A stretch of 64,000 nt of DNA, taken from the NCBI GenBank assembly GCA_016927755.1, contig JAFGLZ010000043.1, positions 1 through 64,000 of the forward strand, in the 5' to 3' direction. Position 1 is the stretch's first letter. Each line of letters opens with the position of its first letter. Positions 7,303 to 16,281 of this stretch are shown one piece after another. The notes beneath the pieces were generated by a model. The model was given only the letters and a program-made list of their open reading frames with translations, made no database searches and was not told the DNA's origin. The position numbers and the translations under genes are program-made. This DNA is from Phycisphaerae bacterium (GTDB taxonomy: Bacteria; Planctomycetota; Phycisphaerae; UBA1845; JAFGLZ01).

Positions 7303-10300
7303 CAGTACAACGTGGCGTTCACGGGCATGGTGAGGCGTTCGCGTGAGAGGTTCTTCGCGCCGCGTTCGTTCTTGTAGATCCAGACCGCCGAGCCGGGAAC
7401 CGTGTTGACGACGAGATCGGGCCGGCCGTCGCCGGTTACGTCGGCCAGGTGAATCATGTAGCCGAGCCGCTCGGGAGCGTCGGCGTCGCGTGCGCCTTCG
7501 GGCATGGGCGTTTCGAAGCGGGCCCGTTTCCTGCCTTGTGCGTCGAGGAGCGCCCGGGTCTGTCCGCAGAAGATCAAGTCCTGGCCCGTGCCGAACCAAT
7601 CCACCAATCGGTGCTGCCGGCTCCGCATCGTCATGTAGCGGCCCAGGAGGTTTCCGTCTTCGTCGAGGATCAGCAACGGTTGTTTGCCCCAAGGCTGGTG
7701 AGCGATATCGACGACGATCTCGGGTCCTGGCCGGTCCTTGTCGAGCTCACCAGAGAAGACCGACTCGAAGTGCAGCCCTGTCACGCTCCAGTAGACCTTG
7801 CCGTTGCCGTCGAGCATGTCCATGCGGTTGCCGCCGCAATGCGTCAGCAGGAGGCGCTTGTCGGCGGGGCGGTCGGCGTCGCGGAACAGGCGAATGGAGT
7901 CGGCGTGGCCGCCAGTGCAGATCGATTGGGGCAGTTGCCAACGGAGCGAGCCGTCGTGATTGAGCGCGGCGAACCCGGCGATGATTTCGTCGCGTCCGTC
8001 GCCGTCGAGATCGATGGGGAATGGCTGGTGCGAGGTCCGATACCCGCCCGGTTTCTCGACGGTCCAGAGCAGCTTGCCATCGACATCGTATGCCCAGATC
8101 TGTCCGTAGCGGGTCTTGACCAGCATGTCGGTTGCGTGGTTGCGTCCGGAGACGTTGCAGAAGGTGATGCAGTCCGAGGCGTTGGGGGGAATCTCGAAGT
8201 GCCGCAGTTCGCGTCCCGTGGTACCTTCGAGGACCACCACGCGACGATCGGCCGCCACGACGACCTCGTTGTGCCCATCCCCATCCAGATCATGGATCTG
8301 GCAGGCCACGTCGTGATGAAGGGCGTTTCGCGCGTCGGGGTTTCCCCATTTCCAGAGCACCGAACCGTCGAGACGGTGGACGACGACCGAGGACGTGTAA
8401 TGGACGTCGCGGGCCGGCACGCCGTTCCTGGCGCTCACGAGCTCGGCCGTGCGGTCGCCGGTGAGATCGCCCACGACCAGCCAGCCGCCGCGGTAGTCGG
8501 GGTCGAGCTTGATTGTCTTCCACGGCCGGATCACCGGCACTCCGTCGTCCGACAGATCGTTGACGTGGACGTCAAAGCGTGACGGAGCGGTTTGAGCGAG
8601 GTCCTTCGTGGGGAAGGCGGGTTGATCGGTCGAGGCCGGCTGCTTTTCTGGTGACGGCGTCGAGCGGCCGGAGACTTGTGCTCGTCGGAAATGGAGTTCT
8701 ACTCGATCGAGAAGGGCCTTGTCGGGCCATTCAATTCTGAGGAGGCGCATGCCGGCGGGCGGGCTGTCGGAGCCAATGCGGTGCTCGGTGGCTCGGATCT
8801 TGGCCCATCGTCCTTTGGCGTAGTACGGTTTGTATTCCAGCACTTTGGGCGATGGCGTTACGTCTTGCCAGTCCTTGCCGCTTGCGGAGACCAGCACTCG
8901 AAGCCCCGGCGATGTAGCGGGATTCCAGGCGCTCAGGCTGAAGCGATCCAACTGCTGTCCGTCCGGCGCGCGGTAGAGCAGCCAGTCGCCGGCCTTGCCG
9001 CTTGCGCGATAGTAGTGTTCGGCGAAGTGGTAGTTGTCGTTGTCGAGGAGCGTGACTCCCGGCGAATGATCTGCCGTCAGGTCGAACGTCTTCAACTCGT
9101 CGGCCAGGACGGCGCGTCGGATCTTGACGGGGCCAACCACGTTGGAAGGGCTGGAGGGGCCGCCGTCATTCTTGGCGATCACGCGATAGCACCATGCTTC
9201 GCCGGGTCGCGCCGACGAATCGGCGAACAGGGGTCGATAGCATGGCACGGTATCGGACACGTTCTCGGCGATCGTTGTCCACGGCCCTCCGGGGGCGGGG
9301 GCCCGTTGAATCACGTATGAACTCGCGCCGGCCGAACCTCGCCAGGAGAACAGGGCCGCGTCCGTGAACGGTAGGAGCTGGGGTGCGTCGGGGGCTGTGA
9401 TGGGCGGGGGCGTCATCCCACGGATGCGAAACGCCCGGGTGCGCATCACCTCGAGGATTCCTCGTTCGTTCACCTTGGCGCCGGTCTCGAAGCCGGGCCA
9501 GTGATAGGATTTCGCACCGTCTTTCGTAATGATGCCATGGTGCCAGAATCCGCCGTCGCGATGATGGAAGAACATGCTCCAGATCATCGCGCCGGACACG
9601 TCGGATTCGATCACCGCGTCCAACATGGCGGCGATTTTCGCCGGATCGGATTCCAGGCCGAACTCGGTCACGACGTACGGCCGCTTGCCCTTGGTCTTGG
9701 CGCGGTCTTCCTTGACCTTCGTCAGCCAATCGCCGCCGTAGTAGTGGTTGACGATGATGTCGATGTTCGGATCGGGATCGTCCGGCAGGAATCGCCGGCC
9801 GTAGGCGATCAGATGATTCGTGTCGAGCTTCTTGATGCAGGCGGCCATCTCGGCCTGCCAGGCCCGCTGGACGGACTCGCCCGGTTTGGTCCCGTCCATC
9901 TCGTTGCCGAACTGCCATGCCAGAATCGCCTTGTCCTCCGAGTAACGGTTCCCGGTGACCGTGTTACGACGCGTCAGGACGTAGCGGAGGGTGGCCTTGT
10001 AGTCCTCTTTGATCTGGGGATCGCTGAAGAACGCGGCCCGCGGCTTGCCGCGGTGGGCGGCGTAATCGCCGATGCCGCCCAGGAAGTCTCCGCAGTCCGC
10101 GGTCAATGAGAAGATCACGCGCACGCGATACTTGTTGGCCAGGGCCAGCATGTGGTCGATGGCGACGAAGGCCTTGTCGTTGAATCGCGCGGGGCCGAGG
10201 ACGTACTTGAACCGCGTGGCGTTCTTCTCACCGACCGACGCGATCGGGAGGTTCCAGGTTCGCACGCAGGTCAGGCCCATGCGAACCATCGTCTTGAAGC

Positions 10301-10553
10301 CGTCTTCCTGCTCCCACGGCGTCGGCAGGACCATGCGTTCCGGGATGCCATAGAAGTAGTCGTACGGCAGGTTGAGGCCTGGCATGTTGACGCCGACGAA
10401 GCGGAACACGCGGTCGCCTTCCATCAGCCGGTCGCCGTCGCGCGTGATGAAGTGTTTGAACCCGTCTTGGGCGGTCTGGCCGGCGGGGGTCTCCGACGCG
10501 GCAACGGGTATGACGGCAAGGAAGGCTCCAAGGAGAAGTCGTTGTCGGGTCAT
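7302..10553 (-). CDS. Secreted GH5-like glycosidase with Fn3 and FG-GAP propeller
   Basis: A 1083-residue secreted protein with a signal peptide (about residues 1-20). Residues ~33-380 form a (beta/alpha)8 glycosidase of the GH5/mannanase type: acid/base candidate E218 in WQFGNEMD, nucleophile candidate E297 in TEFGL, plus RTWN and NHYYGGD barrel motifs. A fibronectin III-like domain follows (about 385-480), then a discoidin/CBM-like region (about 500-630). Finally there is a C-terminal propeller (about 670-1060) with Asp-rich FG-GAP/VCBS calcium loops such as DLDGDGHNEVVV, DLDGDGRDEIIA and DVTGDGRPDLVV. The target is probably a beta-mannan or beta-glucan. The propeller likely binds ligand or the cell surface. 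The natural-looking end (NATLY) suggests the gene is intact although it abuts a relic. Confidence 0.85.
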   Translation of the reverse strand: MTRQRLLLGAFLAVIPVAASETPAGQTAQDGFKHFITRDGDRLMEGDRVFRFVGVNMPGLNLPYDYFYGIPERMVLPTPWEQEDGFKTMVRMGLTCVRTWNLPIASVGEKNATRFKYVLGPARFNDKAFVAIDHMLALANKYRVRVIFSLTADCGDFLGGIGDYAAHRGKPRAAFFSDPQIKEDYKATLRYVLTRRNTVTGNRYSEDKAILAWQFGNEMDGTKPGESVQRAWQAEMAACIKKLDTNHLIAYGRRFLPDDPDPNIDIIVNHYYGGDWLTKVKEDRAKTKGKRPYVVTEFGLESDPAKIAAMLDAVIESDVSGAMIWSMFFHHRDGGFWHHGIITKDGAKSYHWPGFETGAKVNERGILEVMRTRAFRIRGMTPPPITAPDAPQLLPFTDAALFSWRGSAGASSYVIQRAPAPGGPWTTIAENVSDTVPCYRPLFADSSARPGEAWCYRVIAKNDGGPSSPSNVVGPVKIRRAVLADELKTFDLTADHSPGVTLLDNDNYHFAEHYYRASGKAGDWLLYRAPDGQQLDRFSLSAWNPATSPGLRVLVSASGKDWQDVTPSPKVLEYKPYYAKGRWAKIRATEHRIGSDSPPAGMRLLRIEWPDKALLDRVELHFRRAQVSGRSTPSPEKQPASTDQPAFPTKDLAQTAPSRFDVHVNDLSDDGVPVIRPWKTIKLDPDYRGGWLVVGDLTGDRTAELVSARNGVPARDVHYTSSVVVHRLDGSVLWKWGNPDARNALHHDVACQIHDLDGDGHNEVVVAADRRVVVLEGTTGRELRHFEIPPNASDCITFCNVSGRNHATDMLVKTRYGQIWAYDVDGKLLWTVEKPGGYRTSHQPFPIDLDGDGRDEIIAGFAALNHDGSLRWQLPQSICTGGHADSIRLFRDADRPADKRLLLTHCGGNRMDMLDGNGKVYWSVTGLHFESVFSGELDKDRPGPEIVVDIAHQPWGKQPLLILDEDGNLLGRYMTMRSRQHRLVDWFGTGQDLIFCGQTRALLDAQGRKRARFETPMPEGARDADAPERLGYMIHLADVTGDGRPDLVVNTVPGSAVWIYKNERGAKNLSRERLTMPVNATLY

Positions 10554-10792
10554 TTGTCACATGCTCCATCGGGTCGGTCTCTGGTCTGCTCCCGCCGCAG
10601 ATGCCGCCCTCCATGCTAGTTGGTCTTCCTGTGGGGGGCCAGCCAAGGCAACCAAGCCATGCAATCGAGCGCTGAGGCATCGCGGACCGACCCAATGCGT
10701 AACCACAACTGCAGTACCACTCATTCCGGCGCGGGCTGACGGCGGGAAGGCATTGGGGAGTGAGGTCTCGTAAGGATAGTCGGTTGAGACTC

Positions 10793-10834
10793 GGCGATAC
10801 TGGGCTTGACCCAGTGACCTCCTGCGTGTCGAGC
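10793..10834 (-). repeat. Partial tRNA-Val 3' half (attachment-site-like direct repeat)
   Basis: Forty of 42 bases match positions 18290-18331, which is the intact tRNA-Val from its GAC anticodon to the acceptor stem. The orientation is the same as the intact gene. The two mismatches fall in the T arm. The D arm and 5' acceptor strand are missing, so this copy cannot fold as a tRNA. This is the expected footprint of a tyrosine integrase that inserted at the tRNA 3' end. Confidence 0.8.
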
Positions 10835-10938
10835 TACGCGAACGAGCCGCGGCAATCCCGTAGAACGCTTCGCTTCTGGGCCTCACGTCAGGCCGCGATC
10901 ACAGCAGAACCCGCTGAATCCCCTTGAATCCAACCGGG

Positions 10939-10950
10939 AAAGTGTAGTCA
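10939..10950 (+). repeat. Island-end motif, copy 1
   Basis: AAAGTGTAGTCA, followed by a related AGTG-AG half. The same 12 bases occur at 18206-18217 in the same orientation; 18 of 22 bases match when the window is extended. It lies inside the left tRNA repeat and could be an arm-type recombinase site, though a shared 12-mer could also arise by chance. Confidence 0.35.
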
Positions 10951-11099
10951 TGAGTGCAGCCCAATTTCGCCTGCTGAGCCAGCAGGCGACGAACGGATTT
11001 CGGCGAACCGGCACATCTTGACCAGATGATACTGACTCCGTTGTGTGGGCGCAAGCCCTTCCTGCTCTCCGGGCCCACCGGTCGCCAGCCGACGAATTC

Positions 11100-12563
11100 C
11101 TATCCTTGTACTTCACTCGGAGGGATGCCCAACGCCTTGGCGACGCCCTTACCGTAGGCCTGGTCAGCCTTCAAGCAATTCCCAATGTGGCGTATCTTGA
11201 CCTCCTTGGGCGCGTCACCCATGGCGCGGGCCGTGTTCTCGAAGAGAGCCCTCTGCTGCTGGGGGCTCATCATCCGGAATAGGGCGCCGGGCTGGGAGTA
11301 ATAGTCATCATCGTCCTCGCGGTGGCTCCAGTGGTCGGCCGCGCCCTCGATGTTGAGCGGCGGGTCGCGAAAATCGGGCTGTTCCTGCCACTCTCCGCAA
11401 CTGTTGGGTTCGTAGCCCAACGTGCCGCCGTAGTTGTCGTCCACCCGCATGGCGCCGTCGCGGTGATACCCGTGAACCGGACAGCGGGCACGGTTGACCG
11501 GGATGAGGTGGTGGTTGACACCCAGGCGATAGCGCTGGGCATCGCCGTAGGAGAAGAGCCTGCCCTGCAGCATTTTGTCGGGGGAGAATCCGATGCCGGG
11601 CACGACGTTGGCAGGGTTGAACGCGGACTGCTCGACCTCGGCGAAGTAGTTTTCCGGATTGCGGTTCAGTTCGAGCACGCCCACGTCAATGAGGGGGTAG
11701 TCCCCATGCGGCCAGACCTTGGTCAGGTCAAAGGGGTTGAACGGACACCTGACGGCATCCTGCTCCGGCATCACCTGGATCTTCATGTTCCACTTGGGGA
11801 AATCGCCCTTGGCGATGCTCTCGAACAGGTCCCGCTGGTGGCTCTCCCGATCCTTGCCGACGATGGCCTCGGCCTCCTGGTCCGTTAGAGTCTTGATCCC
11901 CTGCTGTGTCTTCAGATGGAACTTGACCCAAACCCGCTCGCCCTTGGCGTTGATCAGACTGAAGGTGTGGCTGCCATAGCCGTTCATGTGACGGTAGGAA
12001 TACGGGATACCCCGGTCGCTCATCGTGATGGTGACCTGGTGCAGCGCCTCGGGAAGCGAGGTCCAGAAGTCCCAGTTATTGCGGGCGCTGCGCATGTTGG
12101 TTTTGGGATCCCGCTTCACGGCGTGGTTGAGATCCGGGAACTTGAGCGGGTCGCGCAGGAAGAACACCGGCGTGTTGTTGCCCACCAGGTCCCAGTTGCC
12201 CTCCTCGGTGTAGAACTTCATCGCGAAGCCCCGGATGTCCCGCTCGGCATCGGCCGCGCCCCGCTCGCCGGCGACCGTCGAGAACCGGACGAACACATCG
12301 GTCTTCTTGCCGACCGCTGAGAAGACCTTTGCCCTGGTGTATTGGGTGATGTCATGGGTGACGGTGAACGTGCCATAGGCGCCAGAGCCCTTGGCATGCA
12401 TGCGGCGTTCCGGGATGACCTCCCGGTCGAAGTGAGCAAGTTTCTCCAAGAACCACACATCTTGGAGCAGCATGGGTCCGCGTGGCCCCGCGGTCATGAC
12501 GTTCTGGTTATCAGGGACGGGAGCTCCGCCAACAGTGGTCAACGTTTTGTTCTTGTCTTCCAC
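11100..12563 (-). CDS. katA: Catalase (monofunctional, small-subunit type)
   Basis: Haem catalase that converts hydrogen peroxide to water and oxygen. Visible hallmarks are the distal His in [13 protein letters not shown], the distal Asn in [22 protein letters not shown], and the proximal haem Tyr in [14 protein letters not shown]. The length (487 residues) fits small-subunit clade 3 enzymes such as Bacillus KatA. I prefer GTG 12563, which is 9 bases from a GAAAGGAG Shine-Dalgarno. The ATG at 12572 lies against it and would add only three residues. With this start the N-terminus reads [20 protein letters not shown], as in relatives. It is cytoplasmic, with no signal peptide. It is the last gene of the putative island, about 260 bases from the CBS gene, so it probably has its own promoter. 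Confidence 0.93.
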   Translation of the reverse strand: MEDKNKTLTTVGGAPVPDNQNVMTAGPRGPMLLQDVWFLEKLAHFDREVIPERRMHAKGSGAYGTFTVTHDITQYTRAKVFSAVGKKTDVFVRFSTVAGERGAADAERDIRGFAMKFYTEEGNWDLVGNNTPVFFLRDPLKFPDLNHAVKRDPKTNMRSARNNWDFWTSLPEALHQVTITMSDRGIPYSYRHMNGYGSHTFSLINAKGERVWVKFHLKTQQGIKTLTDQEAEAIVGKDRESHQRDLFESIAKGDFPKWNMKIQVMPEQDAVRCPFNPFDLTKVWPHGDYPLIDVGVLELNRNPENYFAEVEQSAFNPANVVPGIGFSPDKMLQGRLFSYGDAQRYRLGVNHHLIPVNRARCPVHGYHRDGAMRVDDNYGGTLGYEPNSCGEWQEQPDFRDPPLNIEGAADHWSHREDDDDYYSQPGALFRMMSPQQQRALFENTARAMGDAPKEVKIRHIGNCLKADQAYGKGVAKALGIPPSEVQG

Positions 12564-12584
12564 GGCATGCATCTCCTTTCAGGT

Positions 12585-12602
12585 TTGACTTGGCTCAGTC
12601 AA
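12585..12602. promoter_or_regulatory. Inverted repeat in catalase leader
   Basis: TTGACT and AGTCAA flank a 6-base spacer, 22 bases upstream of the catalase start. It could bind a regulator or form a small RNA hairpin. No specific PerR, OxyR or Fur consensus is clear. Confidence 0.3.
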
Positions 12603-12825
12603 CTGGGTGTTGCCATATCCTCACTGCCAAGATGGCTCCGAGTATCGGCGCTGCCTGCAAGTCTTGTATGCCGGGGCGCACGTATCGTAAAGGACAGGGC
12701 TTCTAAGACAGCCACCAGCACCATCTTCGCGTTGTAGAACCCCTCCGTGCAGTCGGCGCGTAGTCGGTTGGCGAAGGCACCGACGCATCGGCCAGACCAT
12801 CTCCTATCCCGAAAGGCGAGCTATC

Positions 12826-13881
12826 TCACTCTGCGTGAAACAGATCAAGATGCCTGCCTTGCAGCTTGCCCTGCAACAACGTGACGGTGAGCTGGCGCAT
12901 GTCCTCGACCACGTCGCTTTCGTCCACGATCTCCTCGCCGAGGAGGGATTCCACGGCGTCCTCGAGCGTAACGATGCCAACTGTGCCACCGTATTCGTCC
13001 ACGACAAGCAAGAGGTGTTCGCGAGACTGGATGAACTCCCTCAGCACCTGGGCCACGGAGGCCATCTCTGGAACGGCCCGAATCGGATTGGCGATCTGTT
13101 CCAGCGTCTGCTCGGCCGACCCGTTGCGCAGCCGTTCGTCGATATCGTGGCGGAGCACAATGCCGACGGGATCGTCGGGGCCCGTTCCGTAGATCGGGAT
13201 CCGGCTGAATCGAAAGGGATCGCCCTGTTCGATCGCGTCCGCGATGGTCATGTCCTTCTGCAGCATGAACGTCACTGTCCTCGGCGTCAAGATCTCCTTG
13301 ACGGGAATGCTGTTGATGCTGAGCAAGTTCCGGATGATCCGGCATTCGTCTTCGCCCAGGGCGCCCTCCTCGTGGCCGAGCTCCGCGATCAAGGCGAATT
13401 CCTTGCGGCTCAGGCGATGTGGCTCCTTCTGAGATGCAAGCAACCGCGACAGTCCCTGAAACGCGACGACCAGAGGATAGGTCAATACGATCATGCCACG
13501 AATGGTATAGGCGGTGAAGGCTGCGAGCCGGCCCGCGTAGACGGCCCCCAGGGTCTTCGGGATGATCTCTGACAAGACCAGAATCAGGACGGTCAGGATC
13601 GCACTCGTCACGGCGACCCAGTACCGACCGAATAGCACTAGTGCCTGAGCGCCGACACCAGCCGCACCCACGGTGTGCGCCACCGTGTTCAGCGTCAGAA
13701 TGGCCGCCAGGGGACGATCAATGTTCTCCTTCATTCCCTTTAAGATTCGCCCACTGCTCTTCCCCTCCTTGAGCAACTGCGCCACGTGAGCGCGTCGCAA
13801 CGACAGGATGCTGGCCTCGACGAGCGAGCACAGAAACGACACGCCCAACGCCAGAAGAAGGTAGAGGATCAAAAGCGCCAT
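12826..13881 (-). CDS. CNNM/CorC-type membrane protein with CBS domains
   Basis: A 351-residue membrane protein. The N-terminal DUF21/CNNM domain has three or four hydrophobic helices (about 1-20, 58-78, 88-108 and 125-145) with the conserved LSEIIPKTLG motif. A CBS pair follows (about 200-325), recognised by ILTPRTVTFMLQ, RIPIYGTGPDDPVGI and LLLVVDEYGGTVGIVTLEDA. Family members are called hemolysin-like or CorB/CorC and are linked to Mg2+ or Na+ transport; haemolysis is not expected. The usual C-terminal CorC_HlyC domain is absent, because the protein stops about 25 residues after CBS2. It lies 84 bases downstream of the baeRF gene in the same direction. Confidence 0.85.
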   Translation of the reverse strand: MALLILYLLLALGVSFLCSLVEASILSLRRAHVAQLLKEGKSSGRILKGMKENIDRPLAAILTLNTVAHTVGAAGVGAQALVLFGRYWVAVTSAILTVLILVLSEIIPKTLGAVYAGRLAAFTAYTIRGMIVLTYPLVVAFQGLSRLLASQKEPHRLSRKEFALIAELGHEEGALGEDECRIIRNLLSINSIPVKEILTPRTVTFMLQKDMTIADAIEQGDPFRFSRIPIYGTGPDDPVGIVLRHDIDERLRNGSAEQTLEQIANPIRAVPEMASVAQVLREFIQSREHLLLVVDEYGGTVGIVTLEDAVESLLGEEIVDESDVVEDMRQLTVTLLQGKLQGRHLDLFHAE

Positions 13882-13965
13882 CGGACAGGTCTCCGGCCCA
13901 GTCGTACACGCCGATTGCCCACACTGCGCGGTCCGGCGGAGTCAGCATACCCGCTTTCCTGTCCG

Positions 13966-15048
13966 TCACGCACTCCTTGCCTCACATATGGGACCATCAC
14001 TACTTGGCGCGTCGAAGCCTCGCGTGCGGTACCGCAAAAGGCAGCCGACGCCGCCAAGTAGCATCAAGGGATTGCTCTGCTCCACGGTTTCGATCCTGCA
14101 ACCTGCTTGTTCGGCTAGGCGGACCATCTCTTCCCTCGCATTGGAATCGTGCTCCTTTGCCAACACGAGCACATCCACTTGACCCTCTTTCAGCGCCGCC
14201 AGACTGGCTTCACGGCCCACCACCGCGAGCCCATCCCGTTGCGCTTCCTGCAAGAGCAACTCCACCATCGACAGGGACTCACGGCGTTCCGCCTCGATAA
14301 AGGAAGACAGCGTTGCCTCGACCACGTCGGTCACCTGGTCGTGTTGGCACGCAACGAGGCTGTCGACGACTTTTTCCGCCAGATGCTTCGGCAGCACCTC
14401 CCGGACCTGCGCCGTTATGCGAGGGCTGCCAGCAAGAATCAGGTGCTCGTAGCCGCCAGCCGACATTCGCTGATTCAAGATCTCGATCATCTCCGTGATG
14501 AACCGATTGGTGCGCTCCCGACGATGGTTCTGGTAGTGCCGTTTTGTCCATTCTCGTCCAACGCGTTTCCTCAGTTCGGGCCGGTCCTTCCACACCTGCG
14601 CCGTCACAGAGCCCAGGTTGATCTCCAAGATGCGCACACGCTCCGCCGCGCAGAGCATGACCACGTAGCGGTGGTAGGTATCCATGAGTTCCACCAGGTG
14701 ATAGATATTGGGGGCCGCGTCAGCCGCGACCCATGTCGGCAGTGGGACTCGGAATTGAAGCGGCAAGAAGAAGGGCTGATTCCCATCGCGAGCGAACACG
14801 GCCACTCCCCTGGCCTTCGGGTCCAGCTCTTTCTCGACGAAGGCATCGATCCGTTGAAGCGATGCCACAAACGGCTGCCGGTGTTCTTGGCGAATGGCCC
14901 GCTGCAGCATCCCCACCCGCTTGTTGAAGGTCTCTCGAAACCCGCCTATGCCCCCTTCCAGGTTGAGGTAAGAGCTGATAACGAGCGCTTCGCTTTCTTC
15001 CAGGGATGCTAATGTTCGAATGTGATGTTTCAGCTTTTTGAGTTCCAT
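13966..15048 (-). CDS. Bacterial eRF1-like (baeRF) protein
   Basis: A 360-residue soluble protein resembling the baeRF family: an N-terminal domain with an early ISSYLNLEGG strand, a central part with VVMLCAAERVRILEINLG, and a C-terminal L7Ae/eRF1-domain-3-like part (DVLVLAKEHDSNAREEMVRL then GCRIETV). The central segment HLILAGSPRITAQVREVLPK is characteristic. Relatives are thought to act in ribosome rescue or stress, but the biochemical role is not established. It starts 20 bases after hpf and shares its direction, so co-transcription with hpf is likely. No GGQ hydrolysis motif is visible, so a peptide-release role is not supported. Confidence 0.75.
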   Translation of the reverse strand: MELKKLKHHIRTLASLEESEALVISSYLNLEGGIGGFRETFNKRVGMLQRAIRQEHRQPFVASLQRIDAFVEKELDPKARGVAVFARDGNQPFFLPLQFRVPLPTWVAADAAPNIYHLVELMDTYHRYVVMLCAAERVRILEINLGSVTAQVWKDRPELRKRVGREWTKRHYQNHRRERTNRFITEMIEILNQRMSAGGYEHLILAGSPRITAQVREVLPKHLAEKVVDSLVACQHDQVTDVVEATLSSFIEAERRESLSMVELLLQEAQRDGLAVVGREASLAALKEGQVDVLVLAKEHDSNAREEMVRLAEQAGCRIETVEQSNPLMLLGGVGCLLRYRTRGFDAPSSDGPICEARSA

Positions 15049-15068
15049 GGTTCCGGCCTCACGTCTCT

Positions 15069-15494
15069 TCAGATGAGGGCGGTCCCCTGCCCCCGTTGGT
15101 TAGCACTACGTCCTTGCCGATACTGGGCGTGGTCCGGGCGATCCTCATCGACTGAGTCCAGGCTCATGCGACGCCTTTCTCGCCCCCTCGCCTCTCGTCG
15201 GCGGTCTAACGCTTTCTTCACGCGGCGCGCGATACGGTCCGCTGCACGGCTGATGGCGCTCTCCATCTCATCGTCCCTGGTCTCGACCGTGAGATCCCCC
15301 GACGGCACCACGGTCGCCCGAATCCAACACCGCTTGTCCATGCCCCCTCGCGGGCCATTCAGGTCGTCCAGGCGGATCGTCACCTCCTGGACGCGATGGC
15401 CGAACCGGCCGAGGGCAAAGCCCAGGCGTCGTTCGATCAGGCCGCGCAGTGCAGTGGTCAGCTCAATCTTCCGCGCACGAATCTGTAGATCCAT
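15069..15494 (-). CDS. hpf: Ribosome hibernation promoting factor, short type
   Basis: A 141-residue HPF/RaiA-family protein that binds the small ribosomal subunit during stasis and blocks mRNA and tRNA access. The start at 15494 gives the typical N-terminus (MDLQIRARKIELTTALRGLIERRL) and has an AAGGAGAA Shine-Dalgarno. A longer frame from 15650 lacks family resemblance. The strand VQEVTIRLDDLNGPRGGMDKRC and the helix ESAISRAADRIARRVKKAL fit the beta-alpha-beta-beta-beta-alpha fold. About 35 charged residues follow the fold, but there is no full C-terminal dimerisation domain as in long HPF. It lies in the stress island next to a baeRF-type gene. Confidence 0.85.
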   Translation of the reverse strand: MDLQIRARKIELTTALRGLIERRLGFALGRFGHRVQEVTIRLDDLNGPRGGMDKRCWIRATVVPSGDLTVETRDDEMESAISRAADRIARRVKKALDRRREARGRERRRMSLDSVDEDRPDHAQYRQGRSANQRGQGTALI

Positions 15495-15646
15495 TGCGTT
15501 CTCCTTATTGCCGTTGGGAACCAAGATCTCATGGCTGAAAATGAAGTGCCTCAGGGGCGGCAGGTAATGAGATGGAAGGCGCACATTGTCGCCCGATGGT
15601 GTGGATACGGGCATCACGGCTGACTCGTTCCAATCTCGCGGGCTCT

Positions 15647-15934
15647 TCAACAGGCGTCCTCATGCTTTCTCTGGCAAGTGCTCTCGTATTCTCTCTGGCA
15701 GGCAATGCAGCGCAACGCCTCCGGCTTGGCCCGAAGGCGAGCCGCAGGTATCGGTTCCTCGCAATCCACGCATACGCCATATGAATCGGTCTCCATTCGG
15801 TGCAGTGCGTGCATCGCCTCTTCGGCTCGAGTTGGATACCTACCGACCCGGACTCCGGAGGCGTGATGCTGAGCGAGATCAAGCAATGTCTCTCTCTGCC
15901 GCGGTTCCCTGGTCATATTCCTCCGGCGCACCAT
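15647..15934 (-). CDS. DksA/TraR-type zinc-finger protein
   Basis: A 95-residue protein with a DksA/TraR C4 zinc finger near the C-terminus: CVDC then CIAC, separated by about 17 residues that include EPIPAARLRAKPEALR. The preceding helix (HASGVRVGRYPTRAEEAMHALHRM) resembles the coiled-coil arm. The ATG at 15934 has a GGAGGAAG Shine-Dalgarno 4 bases away. An ATG six codons later (15916) is the alternative. Family members bind the RNA polymerase secondary channel and modulate initiation during starvation, often with ppGpp. The acidic tip of canonical DksA cannot be verified in this short form. It lies 152 bases upstream of hpf, in the same direction. Confidence 0.8.
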   Translation of the reverse strand: MVRRRNMTREPRQRETLLDLAQHHASGVRVGRYPTRAEEAMHALHRMETDSYGVCVDCEEPIPAARLRAKPEALRCIACQREYESTCQRKHEDAC

Positions 15935-16281
15935 CGTACTTCCTCCGAACGGTTCCGCTAGAAAGCCACAGATAGCCGCCTGTGACAACGCCGCCAACCC
16001 GTGCTGCTCGGCTCGCCGCTCGTTCCACTGGTGACGGTCAGTCCGGCCACCGGGGTGGTGGGATTGCCACAAGCCTTCGGTGCCACGCGCTGGGAGAATG
16101 CTGCAACCGGCAGGCCAAGCGGATCCCGTCCGCGTAGAAAACTGCAACGTCCTGCATCTGAGACGGTTGCAGCAGAAGAAAGTGAAGGCGGGCCCGCGCC
16201 GGAGCCTGGCAGAACCTGTCTGGCATGGCCAGAAACTGACCGGATCGGCCAGCGTCGCGCCTTCCGTGTCGAAGCCGGGGA
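15935..16281. other. Intergenic stretch with no supported gene
   Basis: About 347 bases between the sigma-54 activator and the DksA-type gene. The open frames here give Arg- and Pro-rich translations with no domain. It probably contains the promoter for the DksA-type gene. I cannot point to a clear sigma-54 (GG-N10-GC) or sigma-70 site. Confidence 0.45.

Larger units (their letters stand above)
10554..11099. other. Gene-free junction holding a tRNA-Val fragment
   Basis: About 546 bases with no supported protein gene between the GH5-like gene and catalase. It contains a 42-base copy of the tRNA-Val 3' half and a 12-base motif that recurs near the intact tRNA, both listed separately. Small open frames here have no domain. 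Confidence 0.6.

Noticed and set aside
10883..11116. 77-codon minus-strand frame after catalase
   Set aside because: It has no domain and no Shine-Dalgarno sequence, and it overlaps the catalase stop region.
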